A stretch of DNA of 64,000 bases from Streptomyces durocortorensis (GCF_031760065.1 NZ_CP134500.1:806001-870000), one strand, 5' to 3'. Positions 8,365-18,215 are shown, numbered from the stretch's first letter. A program made the numbers and translations. Notes: generated by a model from the letters alone, not told the origin.

Positions 8365-8973
8365 TCAGGGCGTGAGCGGCGGGCGGGGGTCCTGGGGGTC
8401 CTCGTCGGGGCGGGAAGGGGCCTGGGCGCCGTCCTCGCGGACGACCTCGCCCGGGACGACCTTGCCGTCCGGCCGGTACATCCTCGCCTGCTGGAAGGCG
8501 TCCGAGAGGCTGCCCGGCTGGGCGGCCCGCATCCGGCGTTCCAGGGAGCGTTCCGCGTACCGCCCGATCATGGTGCGCACCGGCGGCACGAGCAGAAGCA
8601 GTCCGGCCGCGTCCGAGATCAGGCCGGGGATGAGGAGCAGCAGCCCGCCCAGCATCAGCAGGCCGTTGCCCTTGGTGCCCTTGCCGCCCGCTGAGGCGAT
8701 CGGCGGGGCGTCGGTCGCGCCGGGCTGTCCCGGCATCTGCTGGAGGGTCTCGGTGAGATTCTTGAAGGCCCGCCGGCCTGCGGCCTTGATGACGGCGGCG
8801 CCGAGCACGGCCCCGGCCACCAGGATCAGCAGGACGGTGAGGCCGCCCGCGGCCGATGCGACCACGGTGAGCAGCCAGATCTCCAGCACCAGCCAGGCGG
8901 CGAGGGCCAGCGGCAGGAATCTGCGGGCGCGCGAGCGCCGGGGACGGGTCGGGGGCGGAGTGCCGGTCGTCAT
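8365..8973 (-). CDS. fxsA: FxsA-family cytoplasmic membrane protein
   Basis: A 202-residue FxsA-domain protein. Two membrane segments lie near the N-terminus (PLALAAWLVLEIWLLTVVASAAGGLTVLLILVAGAVLGAAVIKA), followed by the typical GGLLLLIPGLISDAAGLLLLVPPVR hydrophobic stretch and a charged tail. E. coli FxsA modulates phage T7 exclusion by the F plasmid; its role in Streptomyces is unknown. Compared with the E. coli form, the Streptomyces proteins have longer polar ends. It is convergent with rbpA and follows ppm1 on the same strand after 81 bases. Confidence 0.88.
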   Translation of the reverse strand: MTTGTPPPTRPRRSRARRFLPLALAAWLVLEIWLLTVVASAAGGLTVLLILVAGAVLGAAVIKAAGRRAFKNLTETLQQMPGQPGATDAPPIASAGGKGTKGNGLLMLGGLLLLIPGLISDAAGLLLLVPPVRTMIGRYAERSLERRMRAAQPGSLSDAFQQARMYRPDGKVVPGEVVREDGAQAPSRPDEDPQDPRPPLTP

Positions 8974-9054
8974 GTCCCCAGTGTGCCCGTAGCGGCGGGG
9001 AAACGGGACAAGGGGGTGATCATGAACCGTGCCCGGCCCGCCGACGAGAGCCGG

Positions 9055-9822
9055 TCAGGGGTTCTTGCGGCCCAGAATCCTGTCCGCACGGGAGGTGATG
9101 CCCCAGCCGGTGACCCGCCACAGCGCCTCGACGAGGATGTCCTTGCTCATCTTGGAGTCGCCGACCTCGCGGTCCACGAAGGTGATGGGGACCTCGACCA
9201 CGTGGTAGCCAGCCTCGATGGAGCGGCGGGCCAGATCCACCTGGAAGCAGTAGCCCTGGGAGGCGACCTGGTCGAGACCGAGGCCCTGGAGGGTCTCGGT
9301 GCGGAAGGCCCGGTAGCCGCCGGTGACGTCGCGGACCGAGAGGCCCAGGGCGAGACGGGAGTAGAGGCTGCCGCCCCGGGAGATCACCTCACGGCTCTTG
9401 GGCCAGTTCACCACCCGGCCGCCGGGCACCCAGCGCGATCCGAGGACCAGGTCGGCGCCCTTGAGCGCGGTGAGCAGCCGGGGCAGCTCCTCGGGCTGGT
9501 GGGAGCCGTCGGCGTCCATCTCGACGAGCACGCCGTAGCCGTGCTCGGAGCCCCAGGCGAAGCCCGCGAGGTAGGCGGCGCCGAGCCCTTCCTTGCCCTT
9601 GCGGTGCAGGACGTGCACCTGGTCGTCGGTCGCGGCGATCTCGTCGGCCGCCTTGCCGGTGCCGTCGGGGCTGTTGTCGTCGGCCACCAGGACGTCGGCA
9701 TCCGGGACGGCGGTGCGCACCCGGTCGACGATCGGCCTGATGTTCTCGACCTCGTTGTAGGTCGGGATGATCACCAGAACCTTGCCGAGCGGGCCGAACT
9801 GCCTCTGACCGCCGTCGTTCAC
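9055..9822 (-). CDS. ppm1: polyprenol monophosphomannose synthase
   Basis: A 255-residue GT2 glycosyltransferase that makes polyprenol-phosphate-mannose from GDP-mannose, the donor for protein O-mannosylation at the membrane. Motifs: VIIPTYNEVENI, VADDNSPDGTG, the DxD-like EMDADGSHQPEEL, GSRWVPGG, and DVTGGYRAFR. No C-terminal membrane domain is present, as in the soluble actinobacterial DPM type. The start is GTG at 9822 behind AAGGGG. Family knowledge: in S. coelicolor, Ppm together with Pmt is needed for phage phiC31 infection and affects antibiotic sensitivity. It probably forms a transcript with fxsA. Confidence 0.93.
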   Translation of the reverse strand: MNDGGQRQFGPLGKVLVIIPTYNEVENIRPIVDRVRTAVPDADVLVADDNSPDGTGKAADEIAATDDQVHVLHRKGKEGLGAAYLAGFAWGSEHGYGVLVEMDADGSHQPEELPRLLTALKGADLVLGSRWVPGGRVVNWPKSREVISRGGSLYSRLALGLSVRDVTGGYRAFRTETLQGLGLDQVASQGYCFQVDLARRSIEAGYHVVEVPITFVDREVGDSKMSKDILVEALWRVTGWGITSRADRILGRKNP

Positions 9823-10305
9823 TACTGCCCCTTAGAGTCCGTACACAGAGGGACACCATATCCAGCACATCGCCCCGTGGGACTCGCACCCACCGGCGGT
9901 CGGCGGATCGGGGCCCGGCGTCCTTCGGGCCGGCCTGGGACCCGCTGGCTGCGGGTCGACCGAATGCCGTTGTCTACTGAACGTCCGGGCCCCACCCGGG
10001 TCCCACCCTCCGTCCGGCTGAAACCTTCCCTCGCCCCCGAGGCGCGGGCGCTGAACCTGGCTGTCGGCGGTGGTGCGCCGGTGCGGCACACCACCTCATG
10101 ACCCAGCGGCGTTCGACGACTGCGTGAAGTCCAACCGGCCGGACATCCTGTGGTGGACCCGGCCGAACCTACCGGCCCCTGGGCGCTTTCTGTCAACAGC
10201 CGTTCGACCTGCGACTTCTGACCAAACTGCCTGGTCAGTGCCGAGGGCGCCGCGGCGGCGGAGCGGACCGGCGGCCATCGATCGGCGGTACGAAATGTCC
10301 CGACG
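9823..10305. other. 483-base intergenic region upstream of ppm1
   Basis: I see no gene here. The content is a set of small inverted repeats: GACCCGC/GCGGGTC at 9939-9957 and CTGACCA/TGGTCAG at 10218-10238 (seven-base spacer), the latter 68 bases from the amidohydrolase stop. The ppm1 promoter must lie here, but no consensus pair is convincing. Frames crossing the region lack coding character. Confidence 0.5.
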
Positions 10306-11955
10306 TCACTCGTTCGGTCGCACGTAGACCGTTTGTCCGAGGACCACCGTGCGCAGACAGACCGGGAGCTGCGCCCCGGGCGTGAGATCCGGCAGGCCCG
10401 GCGTGCCGGACCGGGGGTCGGTGGACCACCGGGCGACCCGGTCGTCGGGGGCCTGGACCAGCAGGTCGGCGGCGCGCCAGACGGCGTAGTCGGCCGGCGC
10501 CCCGGGCACCAGGAGCCCCGCGTCGTCCCGGCCCACGGCACGCCAGCCGCCCCGGGTGTGGGCGGTGAATCCGGCGCGGACCGAGATGCGGTGCTCCGGG
10601 GTGCGGTGGTGGGCGGCGGCCCGGACGGTCCCCCAGGGGTCCAGCGGGGTGACCGGGCTGTCGGAGCCGAAGGCGAGTGGCACTCCCGCGCGCAGCAGCG
10701 CGGCATACGGGTTGAGGGTGGCGGCCCGCTCCGCACCCAGGCGCTCGGCGTACATGCCCTCCGGTCCGCCCCAGGCGGCGTCGAAGGCGGGCTGGACGGA
10801 GGCGGTGAGGCCGAGCTCGGCGAAGGCGGCGACGGTTTCGGGGGTGAGCATCTCGGCGTGCTCGACCCGGTGGCGGGCGGCCCGGACGCGGGCGAGGCCC
10901 AGCGTTTCGGCGGCGGCCCCGACCCCGGCGACGACGGCGGAGAGCGCGGCGTCACCGATGGCGTGGAAGCCCGCCTGGAGGCCCGCCTCCGTGCAGGCGG
11001 TGACATGGGCGGCGATCCGGGCCGCGTCCAGGTGGCCGGTGCCGGTGGTGTGCGGGTGGTCGGCGTACGGCTCGCGCAGGCAGGCGGTGTGCGAGCCGAG
11101 CGAGCCGTCGACGAAGAGGTCACCCGCCGCACCGATCGCCCCGAGCTCCCGGATGCGCCGGGCGCCCTTCTCGTCGGCGATCTCCTCGGCCCAGAGGCCG
11201 AGGACCCGCGGTCCCGGCCGCTCGGCGGCGAGTGCGAGGAGGGAGGTGAAGTCCTCCTCGTCGGAGATGTCGGGCCCGGCGCACTCGTGCACGGTGCCGA
11301 TACCGAGGGAGGCCGCGTGGTCGAGAGCGGCGCGCTGGGCGGCGGCCCGCTGCCGCGGGGTGACCGCGCCGTGGGCGGCGGCCCGTACCGCGTGGTGGGC
11401 GTCGCCGGTGAGCGGCGCGTCCGGGTGATAGCCGGTCATCGCGGTGACGCCGGGGACCAGGTCGAGGAGGGCGGTGGTGACGACGGCGGAGTGCACGTCG
11501 ATCCGCGGCAGGTACAGCGCCCGCCCGCCCGCCGCCTCGTCCAGCTCGGCGCGCGAGGGGTGACGCCGCTCCGGCCAGCGCGCGGCGTCCCAGCCGTGGC
11601 CGAGCAGGACGTCTCCGGCGGCGCGGCCGTTCGCGAACGCGCGGACGAGGCCGAGGGCCTCGGAGAGCGTACGGGCGCCGGAGAGGTCGAGCCCCGTCAG
11701 CGCGAGGCCGGTCGCGGTGGTGTGCACATGGGCGTCGGTGAACGCCGGGGTGACCAGGGCCCCTTCGAGGTCGACCACCTCGTCCACGCCGCTCGCGAAG
11801 GCGTCGGCGGCCCCTTCGGATCCCACCCAGGCGACATGTCCGCGTTCGACGACCATCGCGGTGGCGAAGGGGTCGGCGGGGCTGTGGACGTCGCCGCCGC
11901 GCAGCAGCACGGTGCGGTGTTCGGGGGCGCTCTGGGGGGCGGTGCTCTCGCTCAT
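10306..11955 (-). CDS. YtcJ-type metal-dependent amidohydrolase
   Basis: A 549-residue protein of the amidohydrolase superfamily, YtcJ/ExoP branch. Metal-site motifs are visible: TPAFTDAHVHTT (HxH) near residue 75, VDGSLGSHTA near 285, FHAIGDAA near 330, HRVEHAEML near 365 and FGSDSPVTPLDPWGTV near 430. Proteins of this type hydrolyse cyclic or N-acyl amides; the physiological substrate is not predictable. The Lrp/AsnC gene lies 69 bases upstream on the same strand, so it may regulate this gene. Cytoplasmic; no signal sequence. Confidence 0.85.
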   Translation of the reverse strand: MSESTAPQSAPEHRTVLLRGGDVHSPADPFATAMVVERGHVAWVGSEGAADAFASGVDEVVDLEGALVTPAFTDAHVHTTATGLALTGLDLSGARTLSEALGLVRAFANGRAAGDVLLGHGWDAARWPERRHPSRAELDEAAGGRALYLPRIDVHSAVVTTALLDLVPGVTAMTGYHPDAPLTGDAHHAVRAAAHGAVTPRQRAAAQRAALDHAASLGIGTVHECAGPDISDEEDFTSLLALAAERPGPRVLGLWAEEIADEKGARRIRELGAIGAAGDLFVDGSLGSHTACLREPYADHPHTTGTGHLDAARIAAHVTACTEAGLQAGFHAIGDAALSAVVAGVGAAAETLGLARVRAARHRVEHAEMLTPETVAAFAELGLTASVQPAFDAAWGGPEGMYAERLGAERAATLNPYAALLRAGVPLAFGSDSPVTPLDPWGTVRAAAHHRTPEHRISVRAGFTAHTRGGWRAVGRDDAGLLVPGAPADYAVWRAADLLVQAPDDRVARWSTDPRSGTPGLPDLTPGAQLPVCLRTVVLGQTVYVRPNE

Positions 11956-12024
11956 GGGACCAGTCTCGCGCCTGCGGGCCGCCGCCCTGTCCGCGGCCCC
12001 CTCGGAGCGCGCGAACGGGGGCTC

Positions 12025-12465
12025 TCAGATGCTCGGGGGCCGGGCCTCGTAAGGGGTGGAAAGGACGACGGTGGTCCGGGTGGACACGCCGGCGAGCGAG
12101 CGGATGCGGGTGAGCAGGTGCTCCAGCTCCAGCGGGGTCGCCACGCGCACCTTGAGGATGTAGTTCTCGTCCCCGGCGACGCTGTGACAGGCCTCCAGCT
12201 CCGGCACCCCGGCGAGCCGTTCGGCGATGTCGTCGGGGGCGCTCGGGTCGAACGGCTTCACCGAGATGAACGCGGTGAGGGGCAGCCCGACGGCCTCGGG
12301 GTCGACGACCGCGGCATAGCCGCGGATCACCCCGCGCTGCTCCAGCCGGCGGACGCGCTGATGAACCGCCGAGGTGGACAGGCCCGTGGCCTTGCCCAGG
12401 TCGGTGTAGCTCATCCGCCCGTCCTTGACGAGCAACTCCACAATCTGACGGTCCAGCTCCTCCAT
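12025..12465 (-). CDS. Lrp/AsnC-family transcriptional regulator
   Basis: A 146-residue leucine-responsive-type regulator. An N-terminal helix-turn-helix (LDRQIVELLVKDGRMSYTDLGKATGLSTSAVHQRVRRLE) is followed by the RAM ligand-binding domain (AFISVKPFDPSAPDDIAERLAGVPELEACHSVAGDENYILKVRV). The ATG at 12465 (MEELDRQ) was chosen over an upstream in-frame start because homologues begin at the HTH. It sits upstream of the amidohydrolase on the same strand and divergent from the gene at 12668. Confidence 0.92.
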   Translation of the reverse strand: MEELDRQIVELLVKDGRMSYTDLGKATGLSTSAVHQRVRRLEQRGVIRGYAAVVDPEAVGLPLTAFISVKPFDPSAPDDIAERLAGVPELEACHSVAGDENYILKVRVATPLELEHLLTRIRSLAGVSTRTTVVLSTPYEARPPSI

Positions 12466-12667
12466 GCGGATCAACCTATGGCCCCGGGCGCCTGTCGGCA
12501 CAGTCGCGCGGGGTCACGGATCGGCACCTGCGGGCAGCATGTGACGAATGCCACAGGTTTACGGGTCGGTAGCGGGCCGCCTCGCGGTTATCGGCCACGT
12601 ACGGCGGGAAGTGCTTGCTGTGGTCGAGGCCGTGCGCCTTGTCGGCCCACCCGAGGGGGGAATTCCC

Positions 12668-13081
12668 ATGCAGAGCCTGAAGCTCACCGGACGTACCGAA
12701 CCGGAGCCTGTCGATCCGGAGCCTGTCGATCAGGACGAGGACGGTACCGCCGACGTGTACGACATGTTCGAGATGGTCCGGGTGGTCTGCCCGGACTGCG
12801 CCCAGCCGATCGCGCTGCTGGCCGACGAGGATGTTCTGCCGGAGCACGCCCGCTGCCCCACGCCGTGGAACCCGTTCGTCCTGACCGTCTGCGCCGGGAC
12901 CGGCCGCGGTGCGGCGGAGGCCCGCCCCGCGGACGAGACGCTGGAGCTCCAGGAGCAGGAGACGGGGCTGCTGCTGACGCTCCCCCAGGGACTGGACTGG
13001 CGGATGCAGCCCTTCTCGCACGCCGGAGGACCCGGCTCCCGCCCGCTGCGCGTGCCGCGGATGCGGCGCGAGGCCGCCTGA
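12668..13081 (+). CDS. conserved Streptomyces protein of unknown function
   Basis: A 137-residue soluble, acidic protein. A duplicated EPVDPEPVDQDEDG segment lies near the N-terminus, then a short CPDC pair and a later HARCP, which hint at a structural metal site with too few cysteines to be sure. A GAGGGGGGA ribosome-binding site lies eight bases before the ATG. The 202 bases upstream are shared with the divergent Lrp gene. I do not recognise a functional domain; the protein looks like a genus-conserved hypothetical. Confidence 0.75.
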   Translation: MQSLKLTGRTEPEPVDPEPVDQDEDGTADVYDMFEMVRVVCPDCAQPIALLADEDVLPEHARCPTPWNPFVLTVCAGTGRGAAEARPADETLELQEQETGLLLTLPQGLDWRMQPFSHAGGPGSRPLRVPRMRREAA

Positions 13082-13281
13082 TCCGGGCGCCCGGGCCCGT
13101 CCGCCTCGCGTCGCGGGCCCGGGCGCCCGCCCCGTACGGCGGGCCGCCGCGCCCGGCACGTACGTCTTCGCACGTCACAGACCTCGTACGCCTGCCGGAG
13201 CATGTCTCCCGGGCCCCCGGCGAACGGGCTCTCGAATCGGCCGGGCAGTGACTCCGGCGCGCCCCGGCGCGTTGGCCGCGT

Positions 13282-13734
13282 ATGACCACGCTGCATTCAA
13301 CAGCCGGAACGGGTCGTCGGCGCCTCGCCGCACCCGCCGCCGAAGAATCGGTTCCGCAGCCGGGTGCGCACGCCCCGCAGCCGGGCGCCGCGACCGACCG
13401 GCAGCCGGTGCCGCACCCCACTCCGCACTCCGCACCCCCGCCCGCACCCGCACCCGCACCCGCACCTCAGCCTGTGGCGCGGCCGGTGACCGGCGACCGC
13501 ACCTACGCCGGCGCCCCCGACCGGCCGCTGCCCCGTTCGACCGGGACCTCGGGCATGAGCTCGCCCGCCGATCCACCGATCTACAGCGCACTGCTGCGGC
13601 ACTGGGAGAGCACCGGCCGGACCCTGCCGGGCCGCCGCGACCCGGAGTGGAACCAGGCCGCGGCGCCGCCCGTCCGGTCCGACCGGCCGCTGCGGTTCAG
13701 CGGGTCTCAGGACCCGCGAGGTGGCGCGCGATGA
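13282..13734 (+). CDS. small Pro/Ala-rich conserved hypothetical protein
   Basis: A 150-residue open frame starting at ATG 13282. The first 90 residues are low-complexity Pro/Ala/His-rich, including PPPAPAPAPAPQP encoded by a run of CCCGCA repeats. The C-terminal part contains DPPIYSALLRHWESTGRTLPGRRDPEWNQ, a motif that recurs in Streptomyces hypothetical proteins, which is why I regard it as real. The last 38 bases overlap, in antisense, the end of the convergent acyl-CoA dehydrogenase gene. Function unknown. Confidence 0.6.
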   Translation: MTTLHSTAGTGRRRLAAPAAEESVPQPGAHAPQPGAATDRQPVPHPTPHSAPPPAPAPAPAPQPVARPVTGDRTYAGAPDRPLPRSTGTSGMSSPADPPIYSALLRHWESTGRTLPGRRDPEWNQAAAPPVRSDRPLRFSGSQDPRGGAR

Positions 13735-14869
13735 CCATGCGCTGGATCTGATTGGTGCCCTCCACGATCTGGAGCACCTTCGCCTCGCGCATCAGCCGCT
13801 CGACCGGGAAGTCGAGCGTGTAGCCGTATCCGCCGAGGACCTGGACGGCGTCGGTGGTGACCCGCATGGCCGCGTCCGTGCAGAACAGCTTCGCCATGGC
13901 CGCCTGCCGCGAGAAGGGCTGCCCCGCGTCGCGCAGCCGTGCCGCCTCCAGGTAGAGCGCCCGGCCCGCCTCGATCTGGGTGGCCATGTCGGCGAGCATG
14001 AACCGCAGCCCCTGGAAGTCCGCGATGGGGCGGCCGAACTGCCGCCGGTCGGTGGCGTACCGGACAGCCTCGTCCAGGGCGGCCTGGGCAACCCCGATCG
14101 CGCAGGCCGCGATGCCGAGGCGGCCGGAGTCGAGTGCGGACAGGGCGATGGCGAAGCCCTGGCCCTCCTCGCCGATGCGGCGGTCGTCGCCGACCCGTAC
14201 GCCGTCGAAGTTGAGCTGGGCGGTGGGCGAGCCCTTCATGCCCATCTTCTTCTCGGGGAGGGCCGCGTTCAGGCCTTCCGCGTCGCCGGGGACGAGGAAG
14301 GCCGTGATGCCACGGGGGCCGTCGACGCCGGTCCGGGCCAGCACGGTACAGAAGTCGGCGACGCCGCCGTGCGTGATCCAGGCCTTGGTCCCGGTGATGA
14401 CCCAGTCGTTCCCGTCCCGTACCGCCCTGGTGCGCAGGGATGCGGCGTCGGAGCCGGAGGCGGGCTCGGAGAGGCAGTACGCCCCGAGCAGGCCGCCGGA
14501 GAGCATGGCCGGGAGGTGCGCGGCGCGCTGCTCGTCGGTGCCGTATCCGGCGAGCGCGTGGCAGGAGAGGGAGTGGACGCTGACGCCGAGGCCCACCGTG
14601 AGCCGGGCGGCGGCCAGCTCCTCCAGGACCTGGAGGTAGACCTCGTAGGGCTGGTCGCCGCCGCCGAGGGCGGAGTCGTACGGAAGTCCGAGGAGTCCGG
14701 CCTCGGAGAGGAGGGTGAAGACCTCGCGCGGGAAGACGCCCGCTTCCTCTTCCTCGGCCGCCCGGGGAGCGATCTCCTTCGAAACGATGTCGCGGACGAG
14801 CGCGACGAGCTGCCGGGACTCCTCGGTGGGCAGACGGCGTTCCACCGGCTGCGGGGCACGGTCGGACAT
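13697..14869 (-). CDS. acyl-CoA dehydrogenase
   Basis: A 390-residue FAD-dependent acyl-CoA dehydrogenase. Signature regions: AYCLSEPASGSDAASL near residue 135, ITHGGVADFCTVLART near 165, GYGYTLDFPVERLMREAKVLQIVEGTNQIQ at the end, with the catalytic base at about Glu370 in EGTNQIQ. It introduces a trans-2,3 double bond into acyl-CoA and passes electrons to ETF. Length is standard for the family. No operon partner: the neighbour at 13282 is convergent and the chitinase at 15262 is divergent with 392 bases between. Chain-length preference cannot be read. Confidence 0.93.
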   Translation of the reverse strand: MSDRAPQPVERRLPTEESRQLVALVRDIVSKEIAPRAAEEEEAGVFPREVFTLLSEAGLLGLPYDSALGGGDQPYEVYLQVLEELAAARLTVGLGVSVHSLSCHALAGYGTDEQRAAHLPAMLSGGLLGAYCLSEPASGSDAASLRTRAVRDGNDWVITGTKAWITHGGVADFCTVLARTGVDGPRGITAFLVPGDAEGLNAALPEKKMGMKGSPTAQLNFDGVRVGDDRRIGEEGQGFAIALSALDSGRLGIAACAIGVAQAALDEAVRYATDRRQFGRPIADFQGLRFMLADMATQIEAGRALYLEAARLRDAGQPFSRQAAMAKLFCTDAAMRVTTDAVQVLGGYGYTLDFPVERLMREAKVLQIVEGTNQIQRMVIARHLAGPETR

Positions 14870-15122
14870 GACGGCGCTCTCCTCCCTGTCGGGCGTTGCG
14901 GCGGTCGCGCACTCGGGGTGGGAGAGGCGCCGCCGGGTGATCTCCCGGACGGACCCGGGAAAAGCAGACTGCTCAGCCGATCCTGCCCTCCCGGGTCACG
15001 GGGGGCGCGGGACAGCGGCTGTGGCGGGTTGAGTATGCCCGATCGGGTGCTTTCCGTCACGGGGTAACGGCCGGTCAACAGCTGGTCGGAGGGCTGGAGC
15101 GGCCGTTCGGTGATCGCCGGGT

Positions 15123-15164
15123 CGGCCCGGACCATTGACCCGACTGGTCTAGTCCTTCTACGGT
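15123..15164 (+). promoter_or_regulatory. chitinase promoter with tandem chi/dre-type operators
   Basis: TTGACC (15135-15140), 18 bases, TACGGT (15159-15164) makes a plausible principal-sigma promoter. Two similar 12-mers surround the -35: CGGCCCGGACCA (15123-15134) and TGGTCTAGTCCT (15145-15156), offset by 22 bp. The second is an imperfect DasR site (dre, TGGTCTAGACCA) and matches the direct repeats known from Streptomyces chitinase promoters. The same layout recurs at 50328-50369. The rest of the 392-base gap to the acyl-CoA dehydrogenase shows no gene. Confidence 0.8.
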
Positions 15165-15261
15165 TCCACCGAACGCATTGCCGCGTTCATGCCAACGGGC
15201 ACCGTCGCCCGGAGTTCGACCCGCACCCCCACGCACCAGCCCTCCCCCACGAGGAGCCACA

Positions 15262-16533
<1,272 letters not shown>

Positions 16534-16556
16534 CCGTCACGGGCTGCGGAGCGGAG

Positions 16557-16590
16557 CGGGCGGGGTGCCGGGCGGGCGCCCCGCCCGTTT
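16557..16590 (+). terminator. chitinase terminator
   Basis: CGGGCGGGG (16557-16565) pairs with CCCCGCCCG (16579-16587), a perfect 9-bp G/C stem followed by TTT, 24 bases after the chitinase stop. Confidence 0.7.
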
Positions 16591-16679
16591 CCGTACGCGC
16601 CCCGCCCTCTCCCGTACGCGCCTCACCGTTTCCGTACGCGCCTCACTGTCTCCGTACCTGCCCCGCCCGTTTGCGTACG
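16591..16679. repeat. short tandem repeat, period 20-21 bp
   Basis: Four and a third imperfect copies of a unit like CCGTACGCGCCTCACCGTTT start at 16591, 16612, 16632 and 16652, and the last ends in GCGTACG at 16679. Each unit begins with CCGTAC. The array lies between the chitinase terminator and a convergent small gene, and is not coding. Confidence 0.8.
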
Positions 16680-16717
16680 TGCTGCCAGGCTTCCCGTGCG
16701 CACCCCCGCTCCAGGCG

Positions 16718-16873
16718 CTACAGCAGGCCGAGCTGGGTGACGAGCATCGCGAAGACGACCACGAACGCCCAGCCCGCGAGGTGCTCCAGCAGCTTCGAGC
16801 CGTCGTCGGGGCCACCGGTGCGGGCGCGACGGGCGTGGTGAACGGTGGCTGCTGCTGCGGTGGTCGCGGTCAT
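16718..16873 (-). CDS. 51-residue single-pass membrane protein
   Basis: From an ATG at 16873 (MTATTAAAATVHHARRARTGG...) a 51-residue frame ends with a clear membrane helix, LAGWAFVVVFAMLVTQLGLL. The polar N-terminus with an Arg cluster suggests the N-terminus is cytoplasmic. It is the downstream part of a longer open frame; I chose this start because the sequence upstream has no protein-like character. It resembles small conserved Streptomyces membrane proteins. No function is known to me. The neighbours are a chitinase (convergent) and a gene remnant on the same strand. Confidence 0.6.
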   Translation of the reverse strand: MTATTAAAATVHHARRARTGGPDDGSKLLEHLAGWAFVVVFAMLVTQLGLL

Positions 16874-17101
16874 GGCGTCTCGCTGTTCGTCCGGCTTCGA
16901 CTGGGGGTCCCCGTAATCCGGTTCAGACTGCCAGGGGGCCGGGCTGACCGGAACGAGATCCCGGTCACGGCAGGGCGGCCGCCGACGGCGGGGGATCTTC
17001 CCGCTCCCCCGGTACGAAGCGGAATATCGATCTCCGGGACGGTCGCGGGGAGGGCTCGGGAGCGGGGTTCGCTGTGGGCGACGCCACACCGCTCCCGGGG
17101 C

Positions 17102-17310
17102 TCAAGGGGCGTCCGCGCCCCAGACGAAGGCCTCGGTGCTCGGGCCGTGCTCGGAGAACCGGCCCGCTGGGGAGGGGTCCGCGAGGAGCCGCCGGAGGTC
17201 CGCCTCGAAGGCGTCGAGGCGGCCGGGGCCCCGGAATCCTGCCGCGGCCGGCACCGCCGCCTCGCCGCCGCGCGTGCCGTGCGGAAGGACGCCGCGACCT
17301 GCCCGCTCTC
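17102..17310 (-). pseudogene. remnant of a gene 3' end
   Basis: Reading leftward to a TGA at 17102-17104, the last 40 or so codons (LDAFEADLRRLL...RFSEHGPSTEAFVWGADAP) have strong Streptomyces codon bias and look like a genuine protein C-terminus, loosely like those of class I SAM-dependent methyltransferases. Upstream the frame loses protein character near a run of nine G (17311-17319), and no start or N-terminal domain is found before the divergent gene at 17375. I read this as the surviving tail of a deleted or frameshifted gene. The rest of the interval 16874-17374 shows nothing else. Confidence 0.4.
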
Positions 17311-17374
17311 GGGGGGGGGCGCAGACGGCGAAATGCCGGTGAGCACCGCTCCGATGATCGCCAGACTGGGTCCC

Positions 17375-17974
17375 ATGAATGAATCAGACCCCAAGGACAT
17401 TCTCCGCTTCTATCTGCAGAACGCCCGTGACGCCCTCCTGTGGAAGCTCGACGGGCTCCCGGAATACGACATCCGCCGCCCCCTCACACCGACCGGCACC
17501 AATCTGCTGGGGCTCGTCAAGCACGTGGCGAGCGTGGAGCTGGGCTACCTCGGCGACACCTTCGGACGGCCGTCCGGCGAGGCGCTGCCCTGGGTGGCGG
17601 AGGGCGCGGAGGCGAACGCGGACATGTGGGCGACCGCCGACGAGCCGCGCGAGGAGATCGTGGGCCTCTACCGCCGGGCGTGGGCGCACGCGGACGCGAC
17701 GATCGACGCGCTGCCGCTGGACACGGTCGGCACGGTGCCGTGGTGGCCGAAGGGCCGGGACGACGTGACGTTGCACCATGCCGCGGTGCGCGTGATCGCC
17801 GATACGCACCGGCACGCCGGGCACGCGGACATCCTCCGGGAGCTCATGGACGGCGCCGTGGGGATGAACCAGGGCAACGACAGCATGCCGCCGGGCGGCA
17901 CGGCGTACTGGACGGGGCACCGGGACCGGCTGGAGCGTGCGGCCCGGGACGCCGGGGAGAAGTACGGGGGCTGA
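17375..17974 (+). CDS. DinB/DUF664-family protein
   Basis: A 199-residue four-helix DinB-superfamily protein of the DUF664 branch. It has the typical NLLGLVKHVASVELGYLGDTFGR (His50) and the second metal-site cluster HHAAVRVIADTHRHAGHADILRELMDG, giving the conserved His triad. Family members are metal-dependent and include mycothiol- or bacillithiol-dependent transferases, but most have no assigned reaction. ATG at 17375 in TCCCATGAATGAATC. Monocistronic by layout: a gene remnant upstream on the other strand and an unrelated membrane gene downstream. Confidence 0.87.
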   Translation: MNESDPKDILRFYLQNARDALLWKLDGLPEYDIRRPLTPTGTNLLGLVKHVASVELGYLGDTFGRPSGEALPWVAEGAEANADMWATADEPREEIVGLYRRAWAHADATIDALPLDTVGTVPWWPKGRDDVTLHHAAVRVIADTHRHAGHADILRELMDGAVGMNQGNDSMPPGGTAYWTGHRDRLERAARDAGEKYGG

Positions 17975-18215
17975 GCCACCGGCCCGGGGCGGGGGCGGGG
18001 ACGGGTGATCCTCCGGCTCCGGGTGGGGACTGAAGCGGGCGGGAGGAGGAGCGGGGTGGATCGGGCTCGCGGCCGGAGTGGCCGGACATGCATACCCAGC
18101 GCCTGAATTCGCGCGGGAGTGCTTTGGCCATGCGGCCGACTACCGCCCATGGGAAGGAGACCGTAGCGCGGGACCCGGGGTCGGGCTCCTCGACTGCGCT
18201 GGCTACCTTGTGTCC

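Noticed and set aside
9871..9893. T-arm-like sequence on the minus strand (GTGGG-TGCGAGT-CCCAC followed by GGGGCGA), suggesting a tRNA or tRNA fragment upstream of ppm1
   Set aside because: No matching acceptor strand, D-arm or anticodon arm occurs within 90 bases, and the second loop position is G rather than T. Judged chance similarity.
12588..12595. GCCGATAA on the minus strand, like a WhiG -10, upstream of the Lrp gene
   Set aside because: No TAAA-like -35 lies at the required 14-16 base distance.
13430..13470. CCCGCA repeats as a possible CRISPR-like or mobile-element signature
   Set aside because: Simple codon repeats inside a Pro/Ala-rich coding region; no spacers.
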